Counted from the stretch's first letter, positions 51,628 through 59,842 are shown. The stretch is DNA of 64,000 nucleotides from Thalassobacillus devorans (GCF_011761345.1 NZ_JAASRY010000001.1:1116001-1180000); one strand, 5' to 3'. Notes: generated by a model from the sequence alone, not told the origin. Translations and numbers: made by a program.

Positions 51628-52920
51628 TTGAATATTAATGAGGAAGAAAAATTCTTACAGGCCCTTGCCAATAATCTGGATATGTTGGATGAAGAGATTT
51701 TAGATATAGAAAGTCCAGAAGATTTTTTGAGTGAAAGAGGCAGGAAACATTACTATACAATGAAGAGTCTTAGAGAAAATACGAAGATAAATCGTTATGA
51801 TAAGAGTTTTCAAAAAGAACAATTTAGTGGTGAAGATAACTGTATAACACAAAAAGGAACCAAAGATTTCGTGCGTTTTCACCTACATAAGTTACTTGAA
51901 GTTCAAAACCAAATAAATGAAAAGAAAATATTGGGACGGTTAGAAAAACTATTAAATGATTTCGGGGTTGCAAAAAGTAATCAAGAAAAAATAGAGTTAC
52001 TGGAAAGGCTAGATGTAGTACGAGTAAAGCTGGAAGTACAAGAAAATAAATCTAAAACACTAGGAGAAATAATACAGGAAGATTTTATTTATGATCCTGG
52101 TACTGGTCGTGTTCCTTCCTATATAAATGAATTAGATACATCGTTAAGTGGTGGATTCTCCCGCGGAGGCATTCACATACTTTCTGCAGAACCAGGAGGT
52201 GGCAAAACGACGGCGGCTGCTCAATTCAGCACGATGCAAGCATTAAACGGATATAAAGTGCTTATCATATCACTAGAGCAGGGAAGAAGTGATATTGCTG
52301 AAAATATATTATCGATAATATCAAGCGAAAAAGAAAAAGACAGACAATATTGGGAAATCGCAGCTTTTCATAATGAAAACGAAGCAATAAAAAAGCGCCA
52401 AGAGGCAAATCAACGTATCAATACATTCATACAAGACCGATTGGTAATAGATGATACTTCCTATGAAGAACTTGGGAAATTGATGAAAAGAATTACACGA
52501 GGGGTAGTTACTGAAAAATATGATTGCATATACATCGATAACTTTCAAAATGCGCCTGCCCGTTTTCCAAATATGAACCATAGAGAATGCTATGAACATT
52601 TTGCCAATTTTCTAATGGTAACAGCGAAAAAGTATAAAGTATGCATTTTTGCTCTTTCCCAATTGACCAAATACAATGGACAAACTAACACCAAGTATGC
52701 AACCAAGTTAAACGACAATGCGTTAACTCATTTAGAGATATTTAGAACAGGAGGAGAGAGTAAGGATTTTATTAATCCTAATCGAATTGGTTTTTGTTTC
52801 AAGAAAAACCGGAAGGGTGAAAAGAGAAGAGATCCAGTATTATTACCATTCCTTGCCCGTAAATCAGTTATCGGTTCTATCTGTTTAGAAAAATATGGGG
52901 CCAAAAAAGCTGAAAAATAA
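51628..52920 (+). CDS. DnaB-like replicative helicase
   Basis: About 430 residues. TTG 51628 follows AGAGAGGA at good spacing; the frame is open further up inside the loader gene. The N-terminal half is helical and unlike DnaB. The C-terminal RecA-like domain has SGGFSRGGIHILSAEPGGGK then TTAAAQF (Walker A near residue 195), EQGRSDIAENIL, Walker B YDCIYIDNFQNAP, and IFALSQLTKYNG. GKSK-type DNA-binding features cannot be judged. Acts as the element's own replication helicase or ATPase. Confidence 0.82.
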   Translation: MNINEEEKFLQALANNLDMLDEEILDIESPEDFLSERGRKHYYTMKSLRENTKINRYDKSFQKEQFSGEDNCITQKGTKDFVRFHLHKLLEVQNQINEKKILGRLEKLLNDFGVAKSNQEKIELLERLDVVRVKLEVQENKSKTLGEIIQEDFIYDPGTGRVPSYINELDTSLSGGFSRGGIHILSAEPGGGKTTAAAQFSTMQALNGYKVLIISLEQGRSDIAENILSIISSEKEKDRQYWEIAAFHNENEAIKKRQEANQRINTFIQDRLVIDDTSYEELGKLMKRITRGVVTEKYDCIYIDNFQNAPARFPNMNHRECYEHFANFLMVTAKKYKVCIFALSQLTKYNGQTNTKYATKLNDNALTHLEIFRTGGESKDFINPNRIGFCFKKNRKGEKRRDPVLLPFLARKSVIGSICLEKYGAKKAEK

Positions 52921-52927
52921 AGTTCTG

Positions 52928-52950
52928 AAGGAGGCGTTCGCCTCCTTTTT
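52928..52950 (+). terminator. Terminator of the replication operon
   Basis: AAGGAGGCG-TT-CGCCTCCTT is a perfect nine-pair stem with a T-run continuing from the second arm. It begins eight bases after the helicase stop. Confidence 0.9.
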
Positions 52951-53295
52951 AGATCTGGAAAAATCAAAATTCACCATTTGCTTAAAATGATTGTTTAAAC
53001 CAGTAAAAACATTAACTCCTGAGTAAACTTATAAAAAGTGCAACAATTTTATTAAATTTACCAATTATAATAGCTTTTTTAATAACTATTTCTAGCAAAA
53101 ATCAACTATTTTCAACCTTTTTTAATAATGGAATTCAAACCAGGTCTTGGTTTAACGCCTAATTGCTTTTGCAGGAGGCAACGACCTCTTTCCAGTTACC
53201 TTTTCATAATATCAATCCACAAACTTTTCAAGATTAACCACTATCCTAAAACTACTGTACTTTCGCGGATTAATATTTCTAAGTTATTCATCCGG

Positions 53296-53404
53296 CTAAG
53301 TTTTACTGATCAAGGTACTGTACTTCCATGGATTTTGAGTAAACTCTTCTCCATATAAACTTATTTAATGGTATTCATACTGTACTTTTAAGAATAGATG
53401 GAAT
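53296..53404 (+). repeat. 110-base direct repeat, copy a
   Basis: It aligns with 55308-55419 from CTAAGTTTTACTG through TCAAGGTACTGTACTT and GAGTAAACT to ACTTTTAAGAATAGATG. Within it TACTGTACTT occurs at 53316 and 53378; another copy is at 53253. The second copy lies 2 kb away beyond the intron and IS relics. Confidence 0.65.
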
Positions 53405-53464
53405 ATGAATTTCTTTCTCATTAAATGACTCTTAGTTATACAGGGTATATACACTATTAATACA

Positions 53465-53820
53465 TTGCAATGCTTTGCGATAACAGAGCAACACGTTGCA
53501 ATATATTTGGTATACATGGACTATATAACGTACTGCAATATGATGCGAAATAAAATATACTGGCAAATAAATACGCTCATCTCTGCTGAACTCCTTGAAC
53601 ATTACATTTTATTAATTGGTAATCTAAACTTTGTCGATGCTCAATATATTCTCTTTACGGTAAGATTTAAAAAGGGAAATAAGCATTGTATATGATGCAA
53701 TGCTTTGTATTAAAGAGCAATGTATTATATTGCTATACACGTACCTATACAATGCATTGCTAAGTTAATATATTAAAGAGCATTGTTTAGTATTGCTTTG
53801 TTATTAAAAAGCATTGCGTT
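53465..53820. repeat. Cluster of GCATTGC/GCAATGC words
   Basis: Words such as GCAATGCTTTGC, GTTGCAATAT, CTGCAATATG, GATGCAATGC, GAGCAATG, ACAATGCATTGC, GAGCATTG and AAGCATTGCG recur about ten times in both orientations in 350 bases. A second, thinner cluster lies at 54300-54440. They could be iterons or partition sites of the element, or palindromic clutter. Confidence 0.4.
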
Positions 53821-54141
53821 TAATTCTAATTTATTTACGTGTGCAGAGAACGTTGTAAGAAGACTAAACGAATTTATAGAAAGAAAACATCTGAACAGGT
53901 AAAAGTAGAGGTCAATCAATTGCGGTAGATATGGAAAAAATATCTTGACTTTATGGGCTAGTTCCACCGATATTCCCAACGCAATACTGCGTTAATTGAT
54001 TCTCAGTTTCCAGGTGCTGAAGTAGCAGGTTCCTGTGCATTCTAGAAAGAAAAAGGTTTTTCCGTAAACAAAGGAGAGAAAAATTTAAAGATTCTTGTAC
54101 CTAATCGATTAGGTCAGCAATTTCAAAATGAAGAGGGTGTC

Positions 54142-54225
54142 CTCTGTTCATCCATATTCTGGTTGAACAGAGATAGTTGTGTGCCCGGTACGGGTATAAA
54201 CTCTAGGGTTAAAGTCCCGAACGGG
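54142..54225 (+). mobile_element. Hairpin plus 5' relic of a group IIC intron
   Basis: CTCTGTTCA (54142-54150) and TGAACAGAG (54164-54172) form a hairpin. Six bases later begins GTGTGCCCGGTACGGGTATA (from 54179), continuing to TAGGGTTAAAGTCCCGAACG near 54224. These match the conserved 5' end and domain I of bacterial group IIC introns, which insert just after terminator-like hairpins. The rest of the intron and its reverse transcriptase are missing. Confidence 0.6.
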
Positions 54226-54491
54226 TTTTTATTGCTATTTTTATGAAAAAAATTATTTTTTGTCTTTTTTAAAATGAATTCAGATTTATTCGTTTTATTA
54301 ATCAACGCAATATATTTACAGTGCATTACAATATATATACTGTGCACTTATCATATAAATTAATTGTAGTACACATAGAGCGTAATGCTGTTTCTTACAT
54401 TGCTAATTCATAGCATACACAATGTGATGCACTGTATATATTTTTTTTATGTAAAAAATAAAAAAGGAGCTTGTTTGATTGAACTGATCTA

Positions 54492-54542
54492 TACCCCGAA
54501 TAATAGACACTGATAAAAAAGTGCCCTTACTCGGGGTTTTTA
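54492..54542 (+). repeat. IS-end-like hairpin upstream of the OrfA remnant
   Basis: ACCCCGA (54492 onward) pairs with the TCGGGGT arm ending near 54537, with an inner CACT/AGTG stem. The segment is similar to 16172-16218. It is probably the left end or leader hairpin of the IS3-family element whose OrfA remains follow. Confidence 0.5.
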
Positions 54543-54603
54543 TGTTTTAAGACCTCGATTCTCCATTTATAATTTAATTAACTAACCGAGCGAGGTTATA
54601 GAC

Positions 54604-54976
54604 ATGGCCACGATTATTTTTGCTGAATCACAAAGAAAAGAGTTAGAATCCAACCCTAATGTCATCAAGGTTTCGGATCGATTCATTACCTATTCTCCTG
54701 AATTTAAAGTCAAAGCAGTAGAAGAAAACGCAAAAGGGAAAGGGCCACATAGATCTTTCTCCTGAAGACAAACTGAAGGAAGCAGAAGCGCGTATTGCGT
54801 ATCTAGAGGCAGAGTTAGATTTCGTAAAAAAGCTAGACGAACTCGAAGGCAGGCGAAGAAGAAAAAGTAACAATCTCAGAGAAATAGTGGGAAGAGAAAA
54901 TGGATTCCCTCAGTTAATTCAATATTTTTGTGAGTTGGCGGGAGTAAGTCGGAGTAAGTGTCTAAATATACAGTGA
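54604..54976 (+). pseudogene. IS3-family transposase OrfA/OrfB remnant
   Basis: The first frame (54604-54765) gives MATIIFAESQRKELESNPNV followed by SPEFKVKAVEENAKGKG, typical OrfA N-terminus, then breaks into a stop. From about 54756 another frame reads LSPEDKLKEAEARIAYLEAE and LDFVKKLDELEGRRRRK, the OrfA leucine-zipper end, then runs on to FPQLIQYFCELAGVSRS, the start region of OrfB. The middle with the helix-turn-helix end is deleted and nearly all of OrfB is lost. Inactive relic. Confidence 0.82.
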
Positions 54977-55002
54977 TAAAGCGTTTGAGGAGGGTGATTA
55001 TG

Positions 55003-55170
55003 ATGAATAAAGAAGAGAAAAAGAAAGCTTTGTTGAAGAGGTATCGTGAAGGGCCAAAAGATACTAATTTTAAAACGCGGTCTTGGGAAGAGACTGCCAA
55101 AATCGTTCGTGAGAGAAATAGAGCAAAAAGAACAAGGAGAAAAATCATTGATAAACTCAGAAATAGATAA
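55003..55170 (+). CDS. Small basic protein, paralogue of the 30731 gene product
   Basis: 55 residues from ATG 55003 (or 56 from ATG 55000) behind GAGGAGGGTGA. MNKEEKKKALLKRYREGPKD matches the N-terminus of the 30731 protein, then the two diverge; the end is rich in Arg and Lys (RERNRAKRTRRKIIDKLRNR). It is probably nucleic-acid binding. It lies directly after the IS relic near the right side of the island. A frame on the same strand from 55046 overlaps it but lacks a ribosome site. Confidence 0.55.
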   Translation: MNKEEKKKALLKRYREGPKDTNFKTRSWEETAKIVRERNRAKRTRRKIIDKLRNR

Positions 55171-55307
55171 AAGACAATATATAATCAATAAATATGTACA
55201 TTTTAAGTACAGTACACCGCCCCGAAAAGTGCGAGGATTAAAAGTGGAAAATGGCGAAGCTTTTGAATATGACTTTTTTCCAGGCAAAACTGAAAAAACG
55301 AACCAAA

Positions 55308-55419
55308 CTAAGTTTTACTGTTCAAGGTACTGTACTTTCGGGGATTTCGAGTAAACTTTCTCCATAAGAACTTATTTAATGATATGCATACTGGACTTTT
55401 AAGAATAGATGTGAAATAT
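55308..55419 (+). repeat. 110-base direct repeat, copy b
   Basis: Second copy of the repeat at 53296-53404, same orientation, with a few substitutions and small indels. TACTGTACTT is at 55328 and the variant TACTGGACTT at 55389. Confidence 0.65.
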
Positions 55420-55709
55420 TAAACTGTTTAAAAGATATGTTGGGGTCATATGATTTTACCTATGAAGTTACAAATGAAGTATTGAGTTTAATTTCCTTAA
55501 CATCAATAGGCTTTGACAAAATCAAAGATAAAGAAAATAATGGTGAAAACATTAACACAGTAGTTCACATGTATGAAAAATAAAACTGAATCGTTTTGCT
55601 TTTTTTCATAGGATGAACACTGGATACTTAAAAATAGGGGGGGGATTGTTCGACAAATATGAGGTGAGAGTTAAGCCAACATTAATGAACTTATTATGGA
55701 CATTCTTAA

Positions 55710-55767
55710 AGTAAGCGTAAAATAATCCCACCATATGAATTAGAGAAGGGATTGTTTTACGCTTACT
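55710..55767. terminator. Long hairpin, possible bidirectional terminator
   Basis: Arms 55710-55729 (AGTAAGCGTAAAATAATCCC) and 55748-55767 pair over 20 bases with one mismatch around an 18-base loop. On the minus strand it lies about 200 bases beyond the ankyrin gene stop. It could end transcription on either strand at the island edge. Confidence 0.5.
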
Positions 55768-55965
55768 CAATTTTGAACCTCTCTTTTCCTAATTCATTCA
55801 GAAGAGCCTCGTATGTATAGACTTTCTGTTTGAGATTATAGTATTTTCAACCTCTTTCCTGGTATATAAAAATCCATTGAAATCGTTCGTAATTTTTGGT
55901 GTTCATAGTTTTGTCCCTACCTCTTAAATCTGAATATTAACCGTCTCCTCAAACGTAGATACTTT

Positions 55966-57048
55966 TCAATACAACACGGCTCCTGCATCTCCTAATAGAT
56001 CTCCTATCTCAGTACCGATTAATTCTTCTGATAAAGCGCTCATCCCACCGTCATCTTTCAAATTCGGATCAGCTCCCGCTTCCAACAAGGCCCGTACGAC
56101 CGAGGTATGCCCTTTTGTCGCAGCAATCGAAACGGCTGTTGTATTATAGGAATTCGTTGAGTTTGGGTCAGCGCCATATTCTAGTAGCAGTTCTACCGCT
56201 TCTATATCGCCAGAAAATGAAAAATTAAATAAAATAGAAGTTCCGTCTGATTCCGCATTAGGATTCATTCCGTCTTCTAACATCCCAATGAAGTTTTCCT
56301 TATCTTCGTAGTACATCTTAAACAATTGGTCATAGTCGTTTTCATCGGTAACAGAAGCAGTGTTCGATTCATTCGCTTCTGATTCATCACTTTCTTTCGT
56401 TTCCTTTTTTTCATCTTCTTGAACTAGCGTTTTCGTATAGTACAATTCCACGATGACGTCTTCCTCATCTTTTGTCACTTTTGACATCTTAAGCAATCCG
56501 ACCTTAGGCGCGTATGTGAATACCGCCCTGAATCCGGTATCTGGATCGATCCTGGAAACTTCTATGCAATCGTCATACAAACCGCTATATACCTCTACTG
56601 TTTTATCGGTATCCGTAATATAAAAATCTAATCCTTGAGATTCCCAAGCAGGTGCATTCTTTATAATAATATACCCATCACGCTCAGCGATCTTTGTTTG
56701 ACTGACTGTATAGTAGTCCGTTGTAGTCCCTTTGTGTTCTCCGCTTATTTTTGTTCTGCTTTCCACAGCGCGTTCCTTGACATTATTTATCTCCTCAGCT
56801 TCAATGAATGTCTCAGTGATGTTCGAGCCAGTTGTACCATCGAGAATAGCATATATATTTTGGGTCGAGACGGAGGGGAAATATTTACTTATATCCACAC
56901 CCGCTATATCTTCTTTCGGAACTGTCTTAACTGATGCGCCTGAACGCTCCTTACCGGACATTGTTTCAGTTGGCAAGCTATTAGAGCATCCTACAAGCAA
57001 AAAGTACAAAAACGCGATGATATGAGCGACTCTTTTTCTACAGTGCAT
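55966..57048 (-). CDS. Ankyrin-repeat lipoprotein
   Basis: About 360 residues from ATG 57048, seven bases after GGGGAG; an in-frame ATG at 57072 overlaps that site. A signal peptide ends in the lipobox LLVGC (Cys near residue 21). A beta-rich middle domain of unknown type (about residues 40-215) and an acidic Ser/Glu linker follow. The C-terminal ankyrin repeats contain GDIEAVELLLEYGADPNSTN, then TAVSIAATKGHTSVVRALLE and AGADPNLKDDGG. It is anchored on the outer face of the membrane. Base composition is richer in GC than the island genes. Function unknown; binding of another protein is likely. Confidence 0.82.
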   Translation of the reverse strand: MHCRKRVAHIIAFLYFLLVGCSNSLPTETMSGKERSGASVKTVPKEDIAGVDISKYFPSVSTQNIYAILDGTTGSNITETFIEAEEINNVKERAVESRTKISGEHKGTTTDYYTVSQTKIAERDGYIIIKNAPAWESQGLDFYITDTDKTVEVYSGLYDDCIEVSRIDPDTGFRAVFTYAPKVGLLKMSKVTKDEEDVIVELYYTKTLVQEDEKKETKESDESEANESNTASVTDENDYDQLFKMYYEDKENFIGMLEDGMNPNAESDGTSILFNFSFSGDIEAVELLLEYGADPNSTNSYNTTAVSIAATKGHTSVVRALLEAGADPNLKDDGGMSALSEELIGTEIGDLLGDAGAVLY

Positions 57049-57072
57049 CGCTTTACTCCCCTTCTTAATCAA

Positions 57073-57998
57073 TTATCATTGACTCAAGTCCCCGAAAAAC
57101 TTTAGGAAAAAGAGTAATGGATGCTCTAAGTGTACCATTCTTTTTCCATATTAAAGAAGATATTTACTTCCCCAAGTCGAAGTGTAGATGAAGGAATTTG
57201 AAAATGCATGGGGTCATAGATTTTCTCAATGATTAGCCTGAAATGCCATTTGGATCTATAGAAGAAGGAGCACTTTCTCGATTCGATTTATGGCTACTTA
57301 TGTACATGGTCCGAGCCTTGAGGATGAATATAATTTATAAATATAGTTCCAAATAATTTCCAATTTGAACTTCCAAAGGTTACAGAATTAGAAGGAAAAA
57401 TACCAAGAGACTATATAACCACCAAATTAATCCTGATTACACATATATTTCAGAAGAAACAGTTTAGATCAGAAGAAACAGTTTAGAGTGGTGTTTATTT
57501 TCGGTGAACTCGAACATGGTCTAGCGGGCATCTTTAAAGACTACGCTGAGATTCCAGGACTTGCACAACCTTCTCAAATAGTAAATGCACTTCATCTATT
57601 GGCTATGAAAAAAATGGGTGACCAATAATAGTTCTTGTCCTAGTGGTTGTGGCAAAGGTTAGGGGAATGAAATTTTCGCCAAACTAAACCGTAAATGACA
57701 TACTCAATGACATACTCTGTCTCATTATTTGTCATTTCTATTTAGTCTTATTAAATAGCTAAGACTAAAGGAAGCTTGTGTTCACATATTATTTAGACAT
57801 TTTTTTATGCTATTTTCTTTGGTGAATCCATGGGCGCCATTTTTCCTAAAGATTAAAGTGCTGTTTAGAGTGAAAGAGTGTATAAAAATACTCCTTCCAC
57901 CGGAAGAGGCGCTGACAGAGCAGGGATTACATATCCTTTATTAATATGTTTATGAAGGATATTAGAGACTTTTCTTTTAGAAATTCTATAATAGCTAA
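57073..57998. other. Decayed intergenic region with gene fragments
   Basis: No intact gene was recognised. A 46-codon frame at 57488-57628 (GTG start, VFIFGELEHGLAGIFKDYAE at its beginning) looks like a protein fragment of unknown origin. CAGAAGAAACAGTTTAGA is duplicated in tandem at 57451-57488 just before it. An inverted repeat TTTAGTCTTA/TAAGACTAAA lies at 57741-57769. The region looks like remains of lost genes. Confidence 0.4.
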
Positions 57999-58038
57999 AA
58001 TATCCCTTAAGGTAACCAATCTTAAGGGATATTTTTTT
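57999..58038 (+). terminator. Strong terminator hairpin
   Basis: AATATCCCTTAAG (57999-58011) pairs perfectly with CTTAAGGGATATT (58021-58033), followed by further T. The gene it served is no longer recognisable; it insulates the carboxylate operon downstream. Confidence 0.85.
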
Positions 58039-58078
58039 GTGTTGTAAATTTCTAACTATGAAAGCGTTTCAAAAAAAT

Positions 58079-58158
58079 GTTTACAAGACATATTTTTTCA
58101 TGCTAGTATAAATGTAATAATTATTACATAAACATTATATGTAATAATATTTATTACA
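58079..58158 (+). promoter_or_regulatory. Promoter and twin palindromic operators of the carboxylate operon
   Basis: TTTACA (58079-58084) and TAGTAT (from 58103), 18 bases apart, form a likely sigma-A promoter. TGTAATAATTATTACA (58113-58128) is a perfect palindrome. TGTAATAA-TAT-TTATTACA (58140-58158) repeats it with a three-base centre. The TGTAATA half-sites are the kind used by GntR-family repressors. No such regulator is encoded in the window. A cre-like TGAAAGCGTTTCA at 58059 is one base short of consensus. Confidence 0.55.
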
Positions 58159-58177
58159 TTGAAAGGAGGGTTTAATA

Positions 58178-58849
58178 TTGATTGAAAATGCTCCACTTCT
58201 ATCTGATGAAGTAACGAAACGAGTAAAAAAATTAAATACTACACTTCTTGCTGATGCGATGAACGGTAACGGATCGATGAATTTTAATATTAAACCTGTA
58301 TCCGATGATATGGTTGTAGTGGGTACGGCGTTGACAGTAGAACTTAGACCCGGAGATAACCTTTTTTTACACCAGGCTATTTACATGGGATCTAAAGGTT
58401 ATGTCTTAGTAGTGGATGGAAAAGACCATACGGAAAATGCCTATTTAGGAGATTTAATGGCAAATGCAGCAAAAGCTATGGAAATTGAGGGTATCGTGGT
58501 AAACGGTTTGGTAAGGGATAAAAATGAGCTAAAAAGACTGAATTTTCCTATATTTGCGAAAGGATATATCCCTAGCGGCCCTTATAAAGATGGTCCCGGA
58601 AAAATAAATAATGTTATTTCTTGTGGCAATGCAACCGTTCATCCTGGTGATTTAGTTGCTGGTGATGCGAATGGAGTAGTAGTTGTACCTCGAGAAAGCA
58701 TAAACGAAGTGCTAGATATGAGTGAGAAAAAACTCACTTATGAACAAAACAGACTTGAAAAGATAGATGCTTTTCAATTAGGAAAACATAACACTTCAGA
58801 CATCGCTCCAAATTGGCTTGAAAGTGAAATGTCTAAGTTTAATGGCTAA
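58178..58849 (+). CDS. RraA-like protein (HMG/CHA aldolase family)
   Basis: A 223-residue protein from TTG 58178 behind AAAGGAGGG. VLVVDGKDHTENAYLGDLMA near residue 90, GIVVNGLVRDK near residue 106, and GNATVHPGDLVAGDANGVVV near residue 148 are the metal- and pyruvate-site motifs of the RraA/4-hydroxy-4-methyl-2-oxoglutarate aldolase fold. In catabolic operons these act as aldolases or oxaloacetate-type decarboxylases, rather than as RNase E regulators. It heads an operon with a dehydrogenase and a tricarboxylate-type transporter, which supports a role on a carboxylic acid. Confidence 0.87.
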   Translation: MIENAPLLSDEVTKRVKKLNTTLLADAMNGNGSMNFNIKPVSDDMVVVGTALTVELRPGDNLFLHQAIYMGSKGYVLVVDGKDHTENAYLGDLMANAAKAMEIEGIVVNGLVRDKNELKRLNFPIFAKGYIPSGPYKDGPGKINNVISCGNATVHPGDLVAGDANGVVVVPRESINEVLDMSEKKLTYEQNRLEKIDAFQLGKHNTSDIAPNWLESEMSKFNG

Positions 58850-58945
58850 CGGAGATTTGGAGTAGTTGAAAAGCACAATAAAATTGTAAACGCATTCATG
58901 TTTAAGGTGGTAATCCTGTATACAGATTGGATAGGAGTTATGTAG

Positions 58946-59842
58946 ATGAGAATAGGATTTATAGGATTTGGAGAAGTAAGTTATGAAATGTCAAAAGGTT
59001 TTAAAGAAGCAGGGGTGAAGGATATATGTGCCTTTGATCCATTATATGAAGATCATAGTGTACAAGAGAGAGCACAGCAATCCGGCATAAGACTGTTCTC
59101 AATTCCTGAAAAAGTGGCAGAGCAAGAATTGGATGTTTTAATCACTGCCGTACCTGCTCAGCATGCATACTCAGCATGGGAACAAATAAGTGATTATTTT
59201 CAGTCAGAAACTATTTATGTTGATGTATCGACAGCAGGAGCCTCTGTTAAATACGATATTTACAAAAAATTAATGAAGGAAAATCACTACCTGGTAGATG
59301 GTGCATTAATGGGACCACTTCCTGTGCATCAGCACAAAGTTCCTATTTTTGCGAGCGGAAATGGGACGGATAAATTTATAGAAATCATGAAGCCCTACCA
59401 GATGAATATCGAAAAAATAAGTGATAAAACAGGGGATGCAACAAATATCAAATTCATTCGAAGCATTTATACTAAAGGACTTTCTATGCTGCTATTGGAA
59501 GTTATACAATTATCAAATAAGTTAGGTCTAGAAGACACTATAATTGAATCATTGGGGAGGACGATGGATGAAAAACCTTTCGAAGAAATCATGAACCGTT
59601 TGATAACTGGTAGTGCTATTCATTCTGGAAGACGTCTAGTAGAAATGGAAAACGTTATTTCCTTTGTTGAAGAAAATGGCGAGGTACCTATGATGGCAAA
59701 GGCAACGAAAGATAAATTGGAAGAACTTACAACATTTGGACTTAAAGAAAAATTCAATAATAAGACGCCTGATAACTGGAAGTTGGTTGTAAATGAACTA
59801 TCCAAGGAGAGAGGGGAAATTAATAGTGGGACTTTTAAATAA
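58946..59842 (+). CDS. 6-phosphogluconate dehydrogenase-like NAD(P)-binding protein (DUF1932 type)
   Basis: A 298-residue beta-hydroxyacid dehydrogenase relative. The N-terminal Rossmann motif is RIGFIGFGEVSYEMSKGFKE. VDVSTAGASVKYDIYKKL and VDGALMGPLPVHQHKVPIFA carry the substrate-site region, and NIKFIRSIYTKGLSMLLLEV includes the usual catalytic Lys. The C-terminal domain (from about residue 185) resembles DUF1932. It would oxidise a hydroxyacid in the same pathway as the RraA-like protein. The gene overlaps the next by 17 bases. Confidence 0.85.
   Translation: MRIGFIGFGEVSYEMSKGFKEAGVKDICAFDPLYEDHSVQERAQQSGIRLFSIPEKVAEQELDVLITAVPAQHAYSAWEQISDYFQSETIYVDVSTAGASVKYDIYKKLMKENHYLVDGALMGPLPVHQHKVPIFASGNGTDKFIEIMKPYQMNIEKISDKTGDATNIKFIRSIYTKGLSMLLLEVIQLSNKLGLEDTIIESLGRTMDEKPFEEIMNRLITGSAIHSGRRLVEMENVISFVEENGEVPMMAKATKDKLEELTTFGLKEKFNNKTPDNWKLVVNELSKERGEINSGTFK

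Larger units (their letters stand above)
52951..54490. other. AT-rich non-coding, repeat-rich stretch
   Basis: No convincing gene was found in about 1.5 kb. Frames of 60-76 codons lack ribosome sites and look random. The stretch holds TACTGTACTT words, the first copy of a 110-base direct repeat, many GCATTGC-like words, a hairpin with a group IIC intron relic, and very AT-rich DNA. Lying next to replication genes, it may be origin or partition DNA, or simply decayed sequence. Confidence 0.5.
31000..55600. mobile_element. Integrase-bearing accessory island (boundaries approximate)
   Basis: The stretch has lower GC than the flanks and carries a tyrosine integrase, small unknown genes, a second copy of an integrase-proximal module, defence and glycan cargo, a phage- or plasmid-like replication module, AT-rich repeats, an intron relic and an IS relic. 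No att direct repeat could be assigned, and the ends are guesses. It may be several nested elements rather than one. Confidence 0.45.
55171..55965. other. Non-coding stretch with repeat copy b and a gene fragment
   Basis: It holds the second 110-base repeat (55308-55419), a 48-codon frame at 55437-55583 (MLGSYDFTYEVTNEVLSLIS at its start) without a ribosome site, perhaps the tail of a lost gene, an eight-G run at 55637-55644, and the long hairpin at 55710-55767. Nothing else was recognised. Confidence 0.45.

Noticed and set aside
53128-53358. A 76-codon frame in the AT-rich repeat region
   Set aside because: No ribosome site and the sequence includes the direct repeat; coding is unlikely.
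53465-53820. CRISPR array
   Set aside because: The repeated GCATTGC-like words are short, occur in both orientations and lack regular spacers; no cas genes are present in the window.
54123-54347. A 74-codon minus-strand frame
   Set aside because: It covers the intron relic and hairpin; there is no start signal and the peptide has no sensible composition.
55046-55354. A 102-codon plus-strand frame overlapping the small basic gene at 55003
   Set aside because: No ribosome site; its first third overlaps the conserved 55003 gene in another frame, and its last part is the 110-base DNA repeat, which also occurs in a non-coding place at 53296.
58059-58071. CcpA cre-like site TGAAAGCGTTTCA
   Set aside because: It is one base shorter than the cre consensus, so only noted with the promoter entry and not listed as a site.
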